This document shows, piece after piece, positions 53,604-62,552 of a stretch of DNA of 64,000 nucleotides. A program made the position numbers and the translations under genes. The first letter of the stretch is position 1; every line of letters starts with the position of its first letter. This stretch comes from Micromonospora sp. HM5-17 (GTDB lineage: Bacteria; Actinomycetota; Actinomycetes; Mycobacteriales; Micromonosporaceae), in assembly GCF_003762835.1 (NCBI RefSeq), contig NZ_RJWA01000014.1:1-64000 (forward strand). Direction: 5' to 3'. The notes beneath the pieces were generated by a model. The model searched no databases, was not told where the DNA came from, and saw only the letters and a program-made list of their open reading frames with translations.

Positions 53604-54293
53604 CCACCCCGACCGTGCGGTGACCGTGCAGGTGGATGACCGGCTGGGCAGCGCGGATCACCGGGCGTGCGGTGGCTGCCCCGGCCGATGGGGGAGCCGG
53701 CCGGGTCGGCGCGGGGCGCCGGGCGGGAAAGTCGCTTCCGGGGCCCGCGCCGGACCCGGTATGGTCGGAATGATCCACGCGCGGCCACGATCCGGCCGCG
53801 CCACCATGCCAGTGAGGGGAGCCGGCCGTGCAGTACCGCACCGCTGTGGTCATTCCTCCGTCACGGCACGAGGTGATTCTGGCGTCTTCGTCGGCGTCCG
53901 GAGTCGGCCCGCGCGGCTGACCCCGGCTTTCGCGACGAACCACTGACACCGACCGTCCGCCGGGGCTGGGTCCCTGACCGGCGGGACGCCCGGTCGCGTA
54001 CCCCCCGGAACCGCGCTGGCGGGAACGCCCGCCCGGCTCCGGGTGCCGACACCGATCCGGGTACGTCCCCGCGCCGCTGACCGGTCGCCCCCACAGCCCA
54101 CGGCCGCCGCCCACCACCCCCGCGCGCCGCCCGGACACGCGCGCCCGCGCGGCGGTGTGTCGGACGGCGCCGGTCGCGATCGCCCTGGCCCAGGCGCCGG
54201 TCCGTCCACGTCGGACCCCGCTGGTGACCGGGTGGGTCGGGTTCGTCGCCCATCGCGCCGTCCCGAAGTCATCGTCCAGGAAGGCACCCGACC
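53604..54293. other. 690-base leader upstream of the EF-G-like gene
   Basis: No full-size gene is convincing here. Present are a 30-codon frame with a strong Shine-Dalgarno site (53828-53920), an interrupted hairpin (CCGCCGG 53957-53963 with CCGGCGG 53978-53984) and further GC-rich inverted words near 54120-54180 (GCCGCCCGGACAC...GTGTGTCGGACGGCG). GGAAGG about nine bases before GTG 54294 is the ribosome binding site. Confidence 0.5.
53828..53920 (+). CDS. Possible 30-codon leader peptide
   Basis: GTG 53828 to TGA 53918, starting MQYRTAVVIPPSRHEV. GAGGGGAG sits seven bases upstream, an excellent ribosome binding site for so short a frame. It lies 374 bases before an EF-G-like translation GTPase, in a structured leader, so ribosome-dependent attenuation is conceivable. 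It has no detectable family and may be chance. Confidence 0.3.
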   Translation: MQYRTAVVIPPSRHEVILASSSASGVGPRG

Positions 54294-56402
54294 GTGCGTA
54301 CCAACCCGCACCGCAGCACTCTCGACCACCTGACCCGTACCCGCAACCTCGGCATCCTCGCCCACGTCGACGCCGGCAAGACCACGATCACCGAACGGAT
54401 CCTGTACGTCACCGGCGCCACCCACCGGCGGGGCGAGGTGCACGACGGCACCACGGTCACCGACTTCGACCCCCAGGAGCGCAGCCGGGGCATCACCATC
54501 TTCGCCGCCGCCGTCAGTTGTACCTGGGACGACCACCGGATCAACCTGATCGACACCCCGGGCCACGTCGACTTCGCCGACGAGGTCGAACGGGCGCTGC
54601 GGGTGCTCGACGGGGCGATCGCCGTCTTCGACGGGGTCGCCGGGGTCGAACCGCAGAGCGAGTCGGTGTGGCGGCAGGCCGACCGGCACGGCGTTCCCCG
54701 GATCGCGTTCGTCAACAAGCTGGATCGGGCCGGCGCCGACCTGGACGCGGCGGTCCGGTCGATCCGGGACCGGCTCGGTGCCGTCCCGCTGGTGGTGCAG
54801 CTACCCATCGGCCGGGAGGACGGGTTCACCGGGGTGGTGGACCTGGTCGGCCTCCGGTCACTGGTCTGGCCCGAGGGCCAGGAGGCGTGTCAGGAGGGAC
54901 CGGTGCCGGCGGAGCTGTGGGCCGAGGCGGTACGGCGACGCCGGGCGCTGGAGGAGGCGGTGGCCGAACTGCACCCGGCCGCGCTGGAGGAGTTCTGCGA
55001 CCGGGGCGAGGTCAGCACGCCGACGCTGGTCGAGGCGCTGCGCGAGCTGACCCGTACCAATGCCGGAGTGGTGGTCCTCTGCGGCTCCGCGTACCGCAAC
55101 CGGGGCATCGAGCCGCTGCTGGACGCGGTCGTCGCGTACCTGCCGTCGCCGGTGGACGTGCCCGCGGTGCGGGGCAGCTGGCACGGGGCCGAACTCCGTC
55201 GCCCCGCCGACCCGGCCGCGCCCTTCGCGGCCCTGGTGTTCAAGGTCATCGTCACCCCGACGGGACGGCTGACGTACCTGCGGGTCTACTCCGGCACGGT
55301 CCGGAGGGGAGAGTCGGTGCGGGACGCCGGCTCGGGGCGGACCGAACGGATCGCCCGGATCCTGCGGGTTCAGGCCGACCGGCACACCGGGGTCGACCAG
55401 GCGACGGCCGGGGACATCGTGGCCGTGGTCGGGCCAAAGGCCGCCCGGGCCGGGGCGACGCTCTGTGCCCCGGACGCGCCGCTGGTGTTCGAGCCGCCGG
55501 TCGTGGCCGAGCCGGTGGTCTCGGTGGCGGTCGAGGCCCGCCACAACACCGAGACGGAGCGGCTGGCCTCGGCACTGGCCCGGCTGGTCGAGGAGGATCC
55601 GTCGCTGGCACTGCGGACCGACGCCGAGACCGGCCAGACGGTGCTCTCCGGGCTCGGTGAACTGCACCTGGAGGTGGCGGTGGAGCGGATCCGCCGCGTC
55701 CACGGGCTGGCGGTCAGGGTCGGACGGCCGCAGGTGGCGTACCGGGAGACCGTCGTACGCGGGGTCTCCGGAGTGCTGTACCGGCACGTCAAGCAGGACG
55801 GCGGCGCCGGGCAGTTCGCCCACGTCGTCCTGGACGTGGCACCGCTGGCCGACGACACCGGCGGCATTCGGGAGTACGACGGCGGCGGGCTGGGCTTCGC
55901 GTTCGACTCGACCGTCGTCGGCGGCCGGGTGCCGAAGGAGTACGTCCGGGCGGTGGAGGCCGGCTGCCGGGACGCGCTCGCCGAGGGGCCGCTCGGCGGC
56001 CATCCGGTGACCGGGGTGCGGGTCACCCTGACCGACGGCGCGACCCACCCGAAGGACTCCTCGGAACTCGCGTTCCGGACCGCGGGCCGGCTCGCGCTGC
56101 GGGAGGCGCTCCGGGCCTGCCAGCTGGCGCTGCTGGAGCCGGTGGTCGAGGTCACGGTCACCGTGCCGGATGACGTCGTCGGCGGTGTCCTCGGCGACCT
56201 GGTCGCCCGGCGTGGCCGGATCGTCGGCTCGACCATCCGGGGCGGCATGGTGCTGGTCACCGCGATCGTGCCGCTGGCCGAGCTGTTCGGGTACGCGACC
56301 CGGCTACGGAGCCGGAGCCAGGGCCGGGGGACCTTCACCACCCGGCCGGTCGGGTACGCCCCGGCGCCGGCGGGGCTCGCCGAGACGACGCCTGCCGGGT
56401 AG
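54294..56402 (+). CDS. Second elongation factor G (EF-G paralogue)
   Basis: The protein is 702 residues from GTG 54294, after GGAAGG. It has the full EF-G layout: G-domain with [15 protein letters not shown] (P-loop, about 23), [12 protein letters not shown] (switch), [33 protein letters not shown]' insert with [10 protein letters not shown] and [27 protein letters not shown]; domain II; III ([14 protein letters not shown]); IV with [10 protein letters not shown]; and [21 protein letters not shown] at the domain IV tip; V at the end. It differs from house-keeping EF-G in several loops, and no rpsL/rpsG/tuf neighbours are present. It might serve stress, ribosome recycling or drug protection (inference). 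Tet(M)-type proteins are shorter and have a different switch region. Confidence 0.88.
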   Translation: MRTNPHRSTLDHLTRTRNLGILAHVDAGKTTITERILYVTGATHRRGEVHDGTTVTDFDPQERSRGITIFAAAVSCTWDDHRINLIDTPGHVDFADEVERALRVLDGAIAVFDGVAGVEPQSESVWRQADRHGVPRIAFVNKLDRAGADLDAAVRSIRDRLGAVPLVVQLPIGREDGFTGVVDLVGLRSLVWPEGQEACQEGPVPAELWAEAVRRRRALEEAVAELHPAALEEFCDRGEVSTPTLVEALRELTRTNAGVVVLCGSAYRNRGIEPLLDAVVAYLPSPVDVPAVRGSWHGAELRRPADPAAPFAALVFKVIVTPTGRLTYLRVYSGTVRRGESVRDAGSGRTERIARILRVQADRHTGVDQATAGDIVAVVGPKAARAGATLCAPDAPLVFEPPVVAEPVVSVAVEARHNTETERLASALARLVEEDPSLALRTDAETGQTVLSGLGELHLEVAVERIRRVHGLAVRVGRPQVAYRETVVRGVSGVLYRHVKQDGGAGQFAHVVLDVAPLADDTGGIREYDGGGLGFAFDSTVVGGRVPKEYVRAVEAGCRDALAEGPLGGHPVTGVRVTLTDGATHPKDSSELAFRTAGRLALREALRACQLALLEPVVEVTVTVPDDVVGGVLGDLVARRGRIVGSTIRGGMVLVTAIVPLAELFGYATRLRSRSQGRGTFTTRPVGYAPAPAGLAETTPAG

Positions 56403-56491
56403 GTCGACCGGGCGGGCCGGGTGCGATCCGCCCGGTCAACCGGGTGGCGCCGCGCCGGTGGCCGCCGGCCACGGGTCCGGCCGGTTCCGGT

Positions 56492-56581
56492 CCGCCCGAT
56501 CATTCGGGCGGCGTTCCGGTCCGGCCGCCGTGGCCTCCGTTCCCTCCCGTCCCGGCCCGGTCCGGGGTGGGACGGGAGGGA
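56492..56581. terminator. Two strong hairpins between convergent EF-G-like and glycosidase genes
   Basis: CCGCCCGA-TCAT-TCGGGCGG (56492-56511) is followed by TCCCTCCCGTCCC (56541-56553) pairing perfectly with GGGACGGGAGGGA (56569-56581). They fill the 209-base gap between the stops. Confidence 0.85.
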
Positions 56582-56611
56582 GCCGGTCGCGTCCCTACGG
56601 GCTCGGATTGC

Positions 56612-57898
56612 TCACCCCAGTCGGGAGAAGACCCCGATGCCGTTCGGTACCGGCCGCTCGGCCCCGCCCGACGGGTGGTTGCGGACCTCGACCGCCGGGG
56701 CGCCGAGCCGTCGGGTGACCAGCGTCGTCGAGCCGCCGCCGTCGAGGTTCACCGCGTCGGTCGCGCCGAGGTCGCGCATCATCAGCGCCAGGTCGAGGAT
56801 GGTGAGTCCCGGGCCCCCGCCGCCGTCGACGGCCAGCAGGTAGAGGCGGCGGCCGTTGGCGCTGACCCCGGCCGAGGTGCGGACGGCGGCGGTCCGAGCA
56901 TCGAGCCCGTCCAGTGGCTGGCCGGCCCGCAGGATCGGGAACCCGCCGACCGCGAACCGGAACGGGACGTGGACGTTGGGCGCCAGATGGTAGCCGACGT
57001 GTACCCGGTCACCGACCTCCAGGTTCCGCAGTGTGGCCGCGCCCCGCTCCCGGCCGACCAGCACCACGGTGTCCCGGGGGATCGCACCGCTGCCCGGCTC
57101 GGTCGCCGTCGCCGTCACCCGGCCGCGACGGATCCGTACCTCGTACGTCTCGGTGCTGCACGGCGCGCTCCGTTGGGTGTCGGTGCCGCAGGTGGGACGC
57201 CGACGCGAGGCGCTGCCCCAGGCGTGGTCGAAGACGCCGATCCCGTCGACCGGCAACGCGTACTGGTTGAGGCCGTCGACCTCGAATCCGCCGCCGCGCC
57301 CGGTGGTGACCTTGCCCTGCAGGGTTACCCGGGCCAGCCGGCCGACCCGGTCGACCCCGACGCCGATGACATCCTCGGTCGAGGTGCCGGGCGGCAGCGC
57401 CGGCCCGAACCGCTGGCCGGTCGGGACCGCACCCTTCAGGTCCCGGCCGCCGGCGATCGCCGGACCGACCGACGCCCCGGTCACCTCGACCCCCGGCTGG
57501 GTGTTGCTGATGTTGAAGAAGTCGCCGTTGACCGCCGCGATCGCCCGCCGCTGGTCGGCCTGGGCCGAGATCGGTGCCCGGGCGGCGACGGCGCCGGCGG
57601 TGAGCAGGTCCACCGAGACCAGCGGGTTGCGCAGGTCGACCTCGACCAGGTGCGCGCGGACGGTCCCGCCGGCCGTGTCGCGGGTGAGTTCGCGGTACGT
57701 CACGCCGGGCGCGAGCATCTCGACGGCCGGGTCGTGCACCGGGCCCGTCGCGGCACTCGGGTTCGTGCCGGTGGCCGGGCTCGCCGCGGCGCTCGCGCCG
57801 GGGACGGAGACCAGAGTGAGCGTGAGGCCCAGCGCCAGCGACGCCAACGCGGTACGGGGCCGGCGGAGGAGTCTCGGGACGGCTGTTCGCAATCGCAA
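56612..57898 (-). CDS. Secreted phosphodiester glycosidase-family protein (NAGPA domain)
   Basis: The protein is 428 residues from TTG 57898, chosen because GGAGG lies five bases upstream and the signal peptide then begins naturally (1-38, ending near GASA). The rest is the phosphodiester glycosidase (NAGPA-like) domain: RAHLVEVDLRNPLVSVDLL, IAAVNGDFFNISNTQPGVEVTG, AVRTSAGVSANGRRLYLLAVDGGG, LGATDAVNLDGGGSTTLV and a terminal RPVPNGIGVF. Such secreted proteins hydrolyse or bind exopolymers. The bacterial substrates are mostly unknown. An insertion at about 170-235 contains two cysteines. Confidence 0.88.
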   Translation of the reverse strand: MRLRTAVPRLLRRPRTALASLALGLTLTLVSVPGASAAASPATGTNPSAATGPVHDPAVEMLAPGVTYRELTRDTAGGTVRAHLVEVDLRNPLVSVDLLTAGAVAARAPISAQADQRRAIAAVNGDFFNISNTQPGVEVTGASVGPAIAGGRDLKGAVPTGQRFGPALPPGTSTEDVIGVGVDRVGRLARVTLQGKVTTGRGGGFEVDGLNQYALPVDGIGVFDHAWGSASRRRPTCGTDTQRSAPCSTETYEVRIRRGRVTATATEPGSGAIPRDTVVLVGRERGAATLRNLEVGDRVHVGYHLAPNVHVPFRFAVGGFPILRAGQPLDGLDARTAAVRTSAGVSANGRRLYLLAVDGGGGPGLTILDLALMMRDLGATDAVNLDGGGSTTLVTRRLGAPAVEVRNHPSGGAERPVPNGIGVFSRLG

Positions 57899-58004
57899 CG
57901 GTGCCTCCGGATCAGACGACAGGGTGGCTACCGGAACCCTCTCGTCAGATCCGATCAAGGTCAACAAACAATCGCTGACCGGTGGGTATCCGTCCGTCAG
58001 TGGG

Positions 58005-58490
58005 TCAGCCGGCCCGTTCGGTGTCGGGACGGGCCGGCGCGCCGGTCCGGGCCGCCGGGCCGGGGGACGGGATCCGCATGCGTAGGCGGACCCGGACCCC
58101 GGTCGGGCCGCTCTCGAGCTCCATCGAGTCGGCGAGTTCGCTGGCGAGCCAGAGGCCCATCCCACCGTTGGCCGAGGGCTGCGGACGGGTCCGGGGAAGC
58201 GGCAGCCCCGGGGCGAGCCCGAAGCCATGGTCGCGGACCTCGCACACCAGGTCGCGGTCACGCCAGAGCCGGAGATAGCCCTGGCCGCCGCCATGCCGGA
58301 CCGCGTTGGTCATCGCCTCGTTGATCGCCGTGACGAAGTCGTCGAGCCGGTCGCCGTCGAGCCCATTCGCGGAGAGGCACCGGGCCAGCTGGTGGCGTAC
58401 CCGGGCGATCTGCTCGGAGTCGAAGCGGATGCGCAGCAGGGCGGCGTGCCGGCCGTCCGTCGGTTGACCGTCCAACGGACCGTCGGTCAT
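58005..58490 (-). CDS. Anti-sigma-factor-type ATP-binding protein (RsbW/HATPase_c_2)
   Basis: The protein is 161 residues from ATG 58490, after TTGGAGG. It is a GHKL ATPase domain with N-box NEAMTNAVRHGG (about 67), G1 box RDHGFGLAP and G2 box NGGMGLWLASEL. It belongs with the anti-sigma factors/serine kinases of RsbW type that hold a sigma factor and phosphorylate an anti-anti-sigma protein. No partner gene is adjacent; orphan copies are abundant in actinomycetes. The C-terminal 25 residues are disordered. Confidence 0.9.
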   Translation of the reverse strand: MTDGPLDGQPTDGRHAALLRIRFDSEQIARVRHQLARCLSANGLDGDRLDDFVTAINEAMTNAVRHGGGQGYLRLWRDRDLVCEVRDHGFGLAPGLPLPRTRPQPSANGGMGLWLASELADSMELESGPTGVRVRLRMRIPSPGPAARTGAPARPDTERAG

Positions 58491-58679
58491 GACGCCTCCA
58501 AGGGTCACCGGGGGGCGAGGTATCCCGGACGGTACCCCAGCGGAGCCCTCGCCAACCACGGCGCGAGGGCCGGCTCGGCGGGCCGGCGCTACCGTCACCA
58601 CGGAGGATTTTACGGCCTATGGGTGATTCGGGGCTGGTTCTCCCCCTGGATGCGTCGTTGACCCGCCGTGATCCGGCCG

Positions 58680-59504
58680 TCACGCCCGCCGGCGGGCCCG
58701 GGCGAGCCGGTTGCGCACACCGTCGAAGTGCGCGCGGACGGCGGCCGCGGCCGCCGCCCGGTCGCCGCCGACGACCGCGGTGTGGATGTCCCGGTGCCGG
58801 CGGGCGACCTCGTCCGGGCTCTCACTGGGCGGGCCCAGGTCGTCGCGGAGCTGGTGGAAGACGTCCCAGAACGCGCCGAGCAGCTGACCGACCAGCGGGT
58901 TGCCGAGCGGCCGGTAGAGCACGTCGTGGAAGAGCCGGTCGGTCTCCGGTGAGACCTGGCCGCTCCGGGCCTCGTCCTCCATCCGCTCCAGGACGGCCTC
59001 GACCGCGGAGAGGTCGAGGTCCGGGCCGCGGTCGATGAGCTGGCCGACCAGGCCGACCTCCAGGAGCTCGCGGATCTCGATGAGGTAGCCGAGCTGGTTC
59101 CGCTCCTCCTGGAGGCTCATCCGACTGTGGAAGGTGAGCTCGTCGACCAGCCCGGTCAGGGACATCCGGCCGACGAACATGCCGAAGCCGTGGCGGATCT
59201 CCACGATCCCGATCGCCTGGAGCGCCTTGAGCGCCTCCCGGATCGAGTTACGGCTGATCCCGAGCTGCTCCATCAGCTCGGTCTCGGTCGGCAGTGGATC
59301 GCCGGTGTTGAGGCGGCGGGCCAGGATGATCTCCTTGACCGCCCTCTGGACCTCGGCGGCGCGGCTGGGACGCGGGCCGGTGGACCGGTCCGGGTCGGTT
59401 CGGCCGGCGCGGGGACGGTCGGAGGTGGTGGTCCGGCCCGCAGGGGTGCCACGCCGGTCGGCGGCGGCCCGGGTCGGCTCCGGCCGGGAACCGGTGGCGC
59501 TCAC
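58680..59504 (-). CDS. FadR-subfamily GntR transcription regulator
   Basis: The protein is 274 residues from GTG 59504 (the frame is open further upstream; the weak GGGGA site favours this start). A disordered 45-residue N-terminus precedes the winged helix (about 50-115): RAAEVQRAVKEIILARRLNTGDPLPTETELMEQLGISRNSIREALKALQAIGIVEIRHGFGMFVG. A FadR C-terminal helical ligand domain follows (FCD, with DRLFHDVLY and HRDIHTAVV supplying metal-binding Asp/His). It diverges from a dipeptide-type ABC operon with a matching operator between, so it should regulate that operon. Confidence 0.93.
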   Translation of the reverse strand: MSATGSRPEPTRAAADRRGTPAGRTTTSDRPRAGRTDPDRSTGPRPSRAAEVQRAVKEIILARRLNTGDPLPTETELMEQLGISRNSIREALKALQAIGIVEIRHGFGMFVGRMSLTGLVDELTFHSRMSLQEERNQLGYLIEIRELLEVGLVGQLIDRGPDLDLSAVEAVLERMEDEARSGQVSPETDRLFHDVLYRPLGNPLVGQLLGAFWDVFHQLRDDLGPPSESPDEVARRHRDIHTAVVGGDRAAAAAAVRAHFDGVRNRLARARRRA

Positions 59505-59649
59505 GCGGTCGTCCCCGGTGCGCCGGCCCCGGCGGGGGACCCGACGAAGCCACACATCCTACGACGGTCGTCGTTGGTTCGATCCCTTCTCGGGTGACGC
59601 CTCGAGGCCGACGCTCGAAACATCGCTGACATCTCCACGTCATCCTCTC

Positions 59650-59678
59650 TTGACCACGCCAGACCCGGCCTCTAGCCT
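59650..59678 (+). promoter_or_regulatory. Promoter of the oligopeptide ABC operon
   Basis: TTGACC (59650-59655), a 17-base spacer, and TAGCCT (59673-59678) fit the actinobacterial house-keeping consensus (TTGACn, TAnnnT). Transcription would begin near 59685, just ahead of the GntR-type palindrome and 130 bases before the first start codon. Confidence 0.65.
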
Positions 59679-59693
59679 CCAAGCTTAGCCTCT

Positions 59694-59715
59694 GGACGTG
59701 GGACGTAGTACGTCC
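59694..59715. promoter_or_regulatory. FadR/GntR-type operator
   Basis: GGACGTA-G-TACGTCC (59701-59715) is a perfect dyad containing GTAGTAC, which fits the core GTa-n-tAC of the FadR-subfamily consensus. A further GGACGTG half-site stands directly upstream (59694-59700). It lies just after the predicted transcription start of the ABC operon, where a bound regulator would block transcription. Confidence 0.75.
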
Positions 59716-59816
59716 AAGGTCATGAGAATCGCTGTGACCCACGACATCCCCGGGACCGGTCCGCCGTGTGTCCGGCGGCGACCGCCCTGCCAACTTCGAC
59801 GCCTGTAGGAGGCACC

Positions 59817-61427
59817 GTGAGCGCCCCGCTATCCCGGTCCGGCCTCAGCCGACGCGATTTCCTGCGCTACAGCGGCACGATCAGTGCGGCGGCGACCATC
59901 GCGGCCGCCGTCTCCGCCTGCACGGGTCCGGCCTCGACCAGCTCGGTCGGTGCCGGCGACGACAAGGATCTGGTCACCGCCGTCATCGGCTACGGCAACG
60001 ACCAGAGCTGGGACCCGACGATGACCGCCTCGGCCTTCTCCATGGCGGCCATCAACCACATCTACGAGGCGCTCGTCGAGACCGACCCGATCACCCGCGA
60101 GCCGTACCCGGCGCTCGCGACGGCGCTACCGGACCCGGCCGCGGACAGCTGGCGGTTCACCCTGCGGCCCGGCGCGAAGTGGCACGACGGGCAGCCGGTC
60201 ACCGTCGACGACGTCCTGTTCACCTTCCAGCGGGTCCTCGACCCGGCCACGCTGGTCAGCTCCTTCTTCCGGACCTGGCTCAAGGAGGTCCGGAAGGTCG
60301 ACGACACCAGCGTCGAGCTCGTCTTCCACTTCCCGTTCCCGGACGCGCTGCAGCGTCTCTCCATCGCCAAGATCATGCCGAAGCACGTCTTCGGCGTACC
60401 GGGCGGCTGGGACGCGGCGAAGGGGGGCAAGGCGGTGGGCTCCGGGCCGTACCGGCTGACCGCGCACAACCCGAAGTCGAACGACACCTTCGAGGCGTTC
60501 GCCGACTACAACGGACCGCGGCCGGCGCAGTTCAAGAGGATGAACTGGCTCTCCATCGTGGACGCCGCGGCCCGGGTCGCGAAGATCTCGGGCCAGCACG
60601 CCGAGGCGCAGATCGCGGACAACATCCCGTACGCCAACATCGAGCAGCTCCGGTCCTCCGGGCTGACCGTCGAGGGCGGCAAGGGCATGAACCACATGTT
60701 CCTGATGTTCAACACCGCCAACAAGCCGTTCGACGACGTCCGGGTGCGCCAGGCCCTGCTCTACGCGATCGACACCAAGACGATGATCGACGTCGCGCTC
60801 AAGGGGCACGGCACGCCCGCCAGCAGCTTCCTGAACGAGCAGAACCCGTCGTACGCCCGGGCGAAGACCGTCTACGACTACAACCCGGAGAAGGCGAAGC
60901 AGCTGCTCGCGGAGGCCGGCGTGACCAACCTGTCGATCACGCTGATGGCGGTCAACGTCAGCTGGATCGCCGACTGCCTGCCGACCATCGCGAACTCCTG
61001 GAACGCGATCGGCGTGAAGACCACGCTCCAGCCGCAGGACACCAGCGCGCTGTTCACCAAGATGGACCAGTCCCAGGACTACCAGGTGGTGGCGGCCGCC
61101 TCCAACCCGAACCAGTTCGGGCTCGACGCCGACCTCATCCTCCGCTACAACTACACGCCCGGCGGCACCTGGATGAAGTACACGAAGTGGGACGGCAGCC
61201 CGGTCGCCAAGTCCCTCTTCGCGCTGATGGACCAGGCGACCCGGGAGCCGGACCCGCAGAAGAAGCTGGCGCTGACCCACCAGTACCTGGACATAATCGC
61301 CGAGCAGGCGGTGCTCTACCCGGTGGTGCACACCGAACTGATGACCGCCTGGGACCCGAAGAAGCTCTCCGGGATCCGCGCCCAGGCGTACCCCGGAATC
61401 AACCTGCTCCAGGCGAAGCGGCTCTGA
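59817..61427 (+). CDS. ABC transporter peptide-binding lipoprotein (family 5)
   Basis: The protein is 536 residues from GTG 59817, after TAGGAGG. The signal is twin-arginine-like (LSRRDFLRYSG) with a lipobox ending SAC (about 39). The family 5 fold (SBP_bac_5) is plain: INHIYEALVETDP, PDPAADSWRFTLRPGAKWHDGQPVTVDDVLFTFQRVLDP, GSGPYRLTAHNPK, MFLMFNTANKPFDDVRVRQALLYAIDTKTMI, YDYNPEKAKQLLAEAG. It should bind di- or oligopeptides, nickel complexes or related solutes. It is the first gene of the operon with a DppB permease 166 bases downstream. Confidence 0.95.
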   Translation: MSAPLSRSGLSRRDFLRYSGTISAAATIAAAVSACTGPASTSSVGAGDDKDLVTAVIGYGNDQSWDPTMTASAFSMAAINHIYEALVETDPITREPYPALATALPDPAADSWRFTLRPGAKWHDGQPVTVDDVLFTFQRVLDPATLVSSFFRTWLKEVRKVDDTSVELVFHFPFPDALQRLSIAKIMPKHVFGVPGGWDAAKGGKAVGSGPYRLTAHNPKSNDTFEAFADYNGPRPAQFKRMNWLSIVDAAARVAKISGQHAEAQIADNIPYANIEQLRSSGLTVEGGKGMNHMFLMFNTANKPFDDVRVRQALLYAIDTKTMIDVALKGHGTPASSFLNEQNPSYARAKTVYDYNPEKAKQLLAEAGVTNLSITLMAVNVSWIADCLPTIANSWNAIGVKTTLQPQDTSALFTKMDQSQDYQVVAAASNPNQFGLDADLILRYNYTPGGTWMKYTKWDGSPVAKSLFALMDQATREPDPQKKLALTHQYLDIIAEQAVLYPVVHTELMTAWDPKKLSGIRAQAYPGINLLQAKRL

Positions 61428-61592
61428 ACCGCCGGTCGGGGCCGGTGCCACCGCGCCGGCCACGTCCGGCCCCGACCGGCGGTGCCCGCCCCGCCTCCGG
61501 TGGGCCCGCCGGTCGCGTTCCGGCGGGCCCCGCCCGCCATCCTGCTGACCATCCCTTCCCGGCCGGGAACCCGACGCCGAGGAGTTCCACCC

Positions 61593-62552
61593 GTGGCAGT
61601 CATCGCCAGAATGCTGGTGCGCCGCATACTCATCCTGATCCCGCTCCTGCTGGGCGTGATCGCATTCGTCTTCATCATCATGCGGTTTTCGCAGAACAAG
61701 CCGGAGTACGCCTACTTCCAGGGCGCCAACCCGACCCCGGAGCAGATTCGCCAGTTCCAGGAGGAGAACGGCCTGCTGGATCCGCTGCCGGTGCGCTACG
61801 TACGGTTCGTCGGCGACCTGCTCCAGGGCGACATGGGCACCAGCGTGCTGACCAAGGCCCCGGTATTGGACTCGGTGCTGACCGCGTTGCCGCTGACCCT
61901 GCAGCTCACCTTCCTCGGGCTGCTGATCGGGGTGGTGACCGCCCTGGTGTTCGGCGTCACCGCCGCACTGTTCCGGGACCGCTGGCCGGACCAGGTGATC
62001 CGGGTCGTGTCGCTGGCCGGGGTCGCCTCGCCCTCCTTCTGGCTGGCGCTGCTGATGATCCAGTGGCTCGCGGTGAAGCACGGGCTCTTCCCGACCGGCG
62101 GCTACATCAACCCGGCCGACTCGTTCGGCGGCTGGCTCCGCTCGATGACGCTGCCGGCGCTGGCGCTGTCGCTGCCGGTGGCCGCCCAGCTGACCCGGAT
62201 CATCCGGACCTCGATGGTGGAGGAGCTGGACAAGGACTACGTACGGACCGCGATCGGCAGCGGCCTGCCACCGATCGTGGTGGTGGGCCGGAACGTCCTG
62301 CGTAACGCGTTGATCAACCCGCTGACCGTACTCGGCCTGCGGGTCGGCTACCTGCTCGGCGGCGCGGTGGTCATCGAGACGATCTTCGCGCTGCCCGGCA
62401 TGGGGAAGTTGATGATCGAGGGGGTGACCAACGGTGACCCGGCGGTGGTGCAGGGGGTGGTCCTCACCATCGCGACCGGATTCGTGGTGGTCAACCTGAT
62501 CGTCGACATCCTCTATCTCCTGCTCAACCCGAGGCTGAGGAGTGCCGGCTGA
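61593..62552 (+). CDS. Dipeptide/oligopeptide ABC permease (DppB-like)
   Basis: The protein is 319 residues from GTG 61593, after GAGGAG. The N-terminal helix MLVRRILILIPLLLGVIAFVFIIMRF is the DppB/OppB start; then ENGLLDPLPVRYVRFVGDLLQGDMGTS, a six-helix core, the SMTLPALALSLPVAAQLTRIIRTSMVEELDKDYVRTA (EAA-like region with E..x..Y..TA), and LRNALINPLTVLGLRVGYLLGGAVVIETIFALPGMGKLM. It forms the membrane channel with the DppC part of the next gene, which it overlaps by one base. Confidence 0.95.
   Translation: MAVIARMLVRRILILIPLLLGVIAFVFIIMRFSQNKPEYAYFQGANPTPEQIRQFQEENGLLDPLPVRYVRFVGDLLQGDMGTSVLTKAPVLDSVLTALPLTLQLTFLGLLIGVVTALVFGVTAALFRDRWPDQVIRVVSLAGVASPSFWLALLMIQWLAVKHGLFPTGGYINPADSFGGWLRSMTLPALALSLPVAAQLTRIIRTSMVEELDKDYVRTAIGSGLPPIVVVGRNVLRNALINPLTVLGLRVGYLLGGAVVIETIFALPGMGKLMIEGVTNGDPAVVQGVVLTIATGFVVVNLIVDILYLLLNPRLRSAG

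Noticed and set aside
53620-53946. A 108-codon plus-strand frame in the EF-G leader.
   Set aside because: Composition is Gly/Arg/Ala-rich without pattern and there is no good ribosome binding site; the overlapping 30-codon frame at 53828 has a better site.
54294-56402. Tet(M)-type tetracycline resistance protein.
   Set aside because: Length, switch region and G' insert match EF-G; no Tet-specific domain IV loop was recognised.
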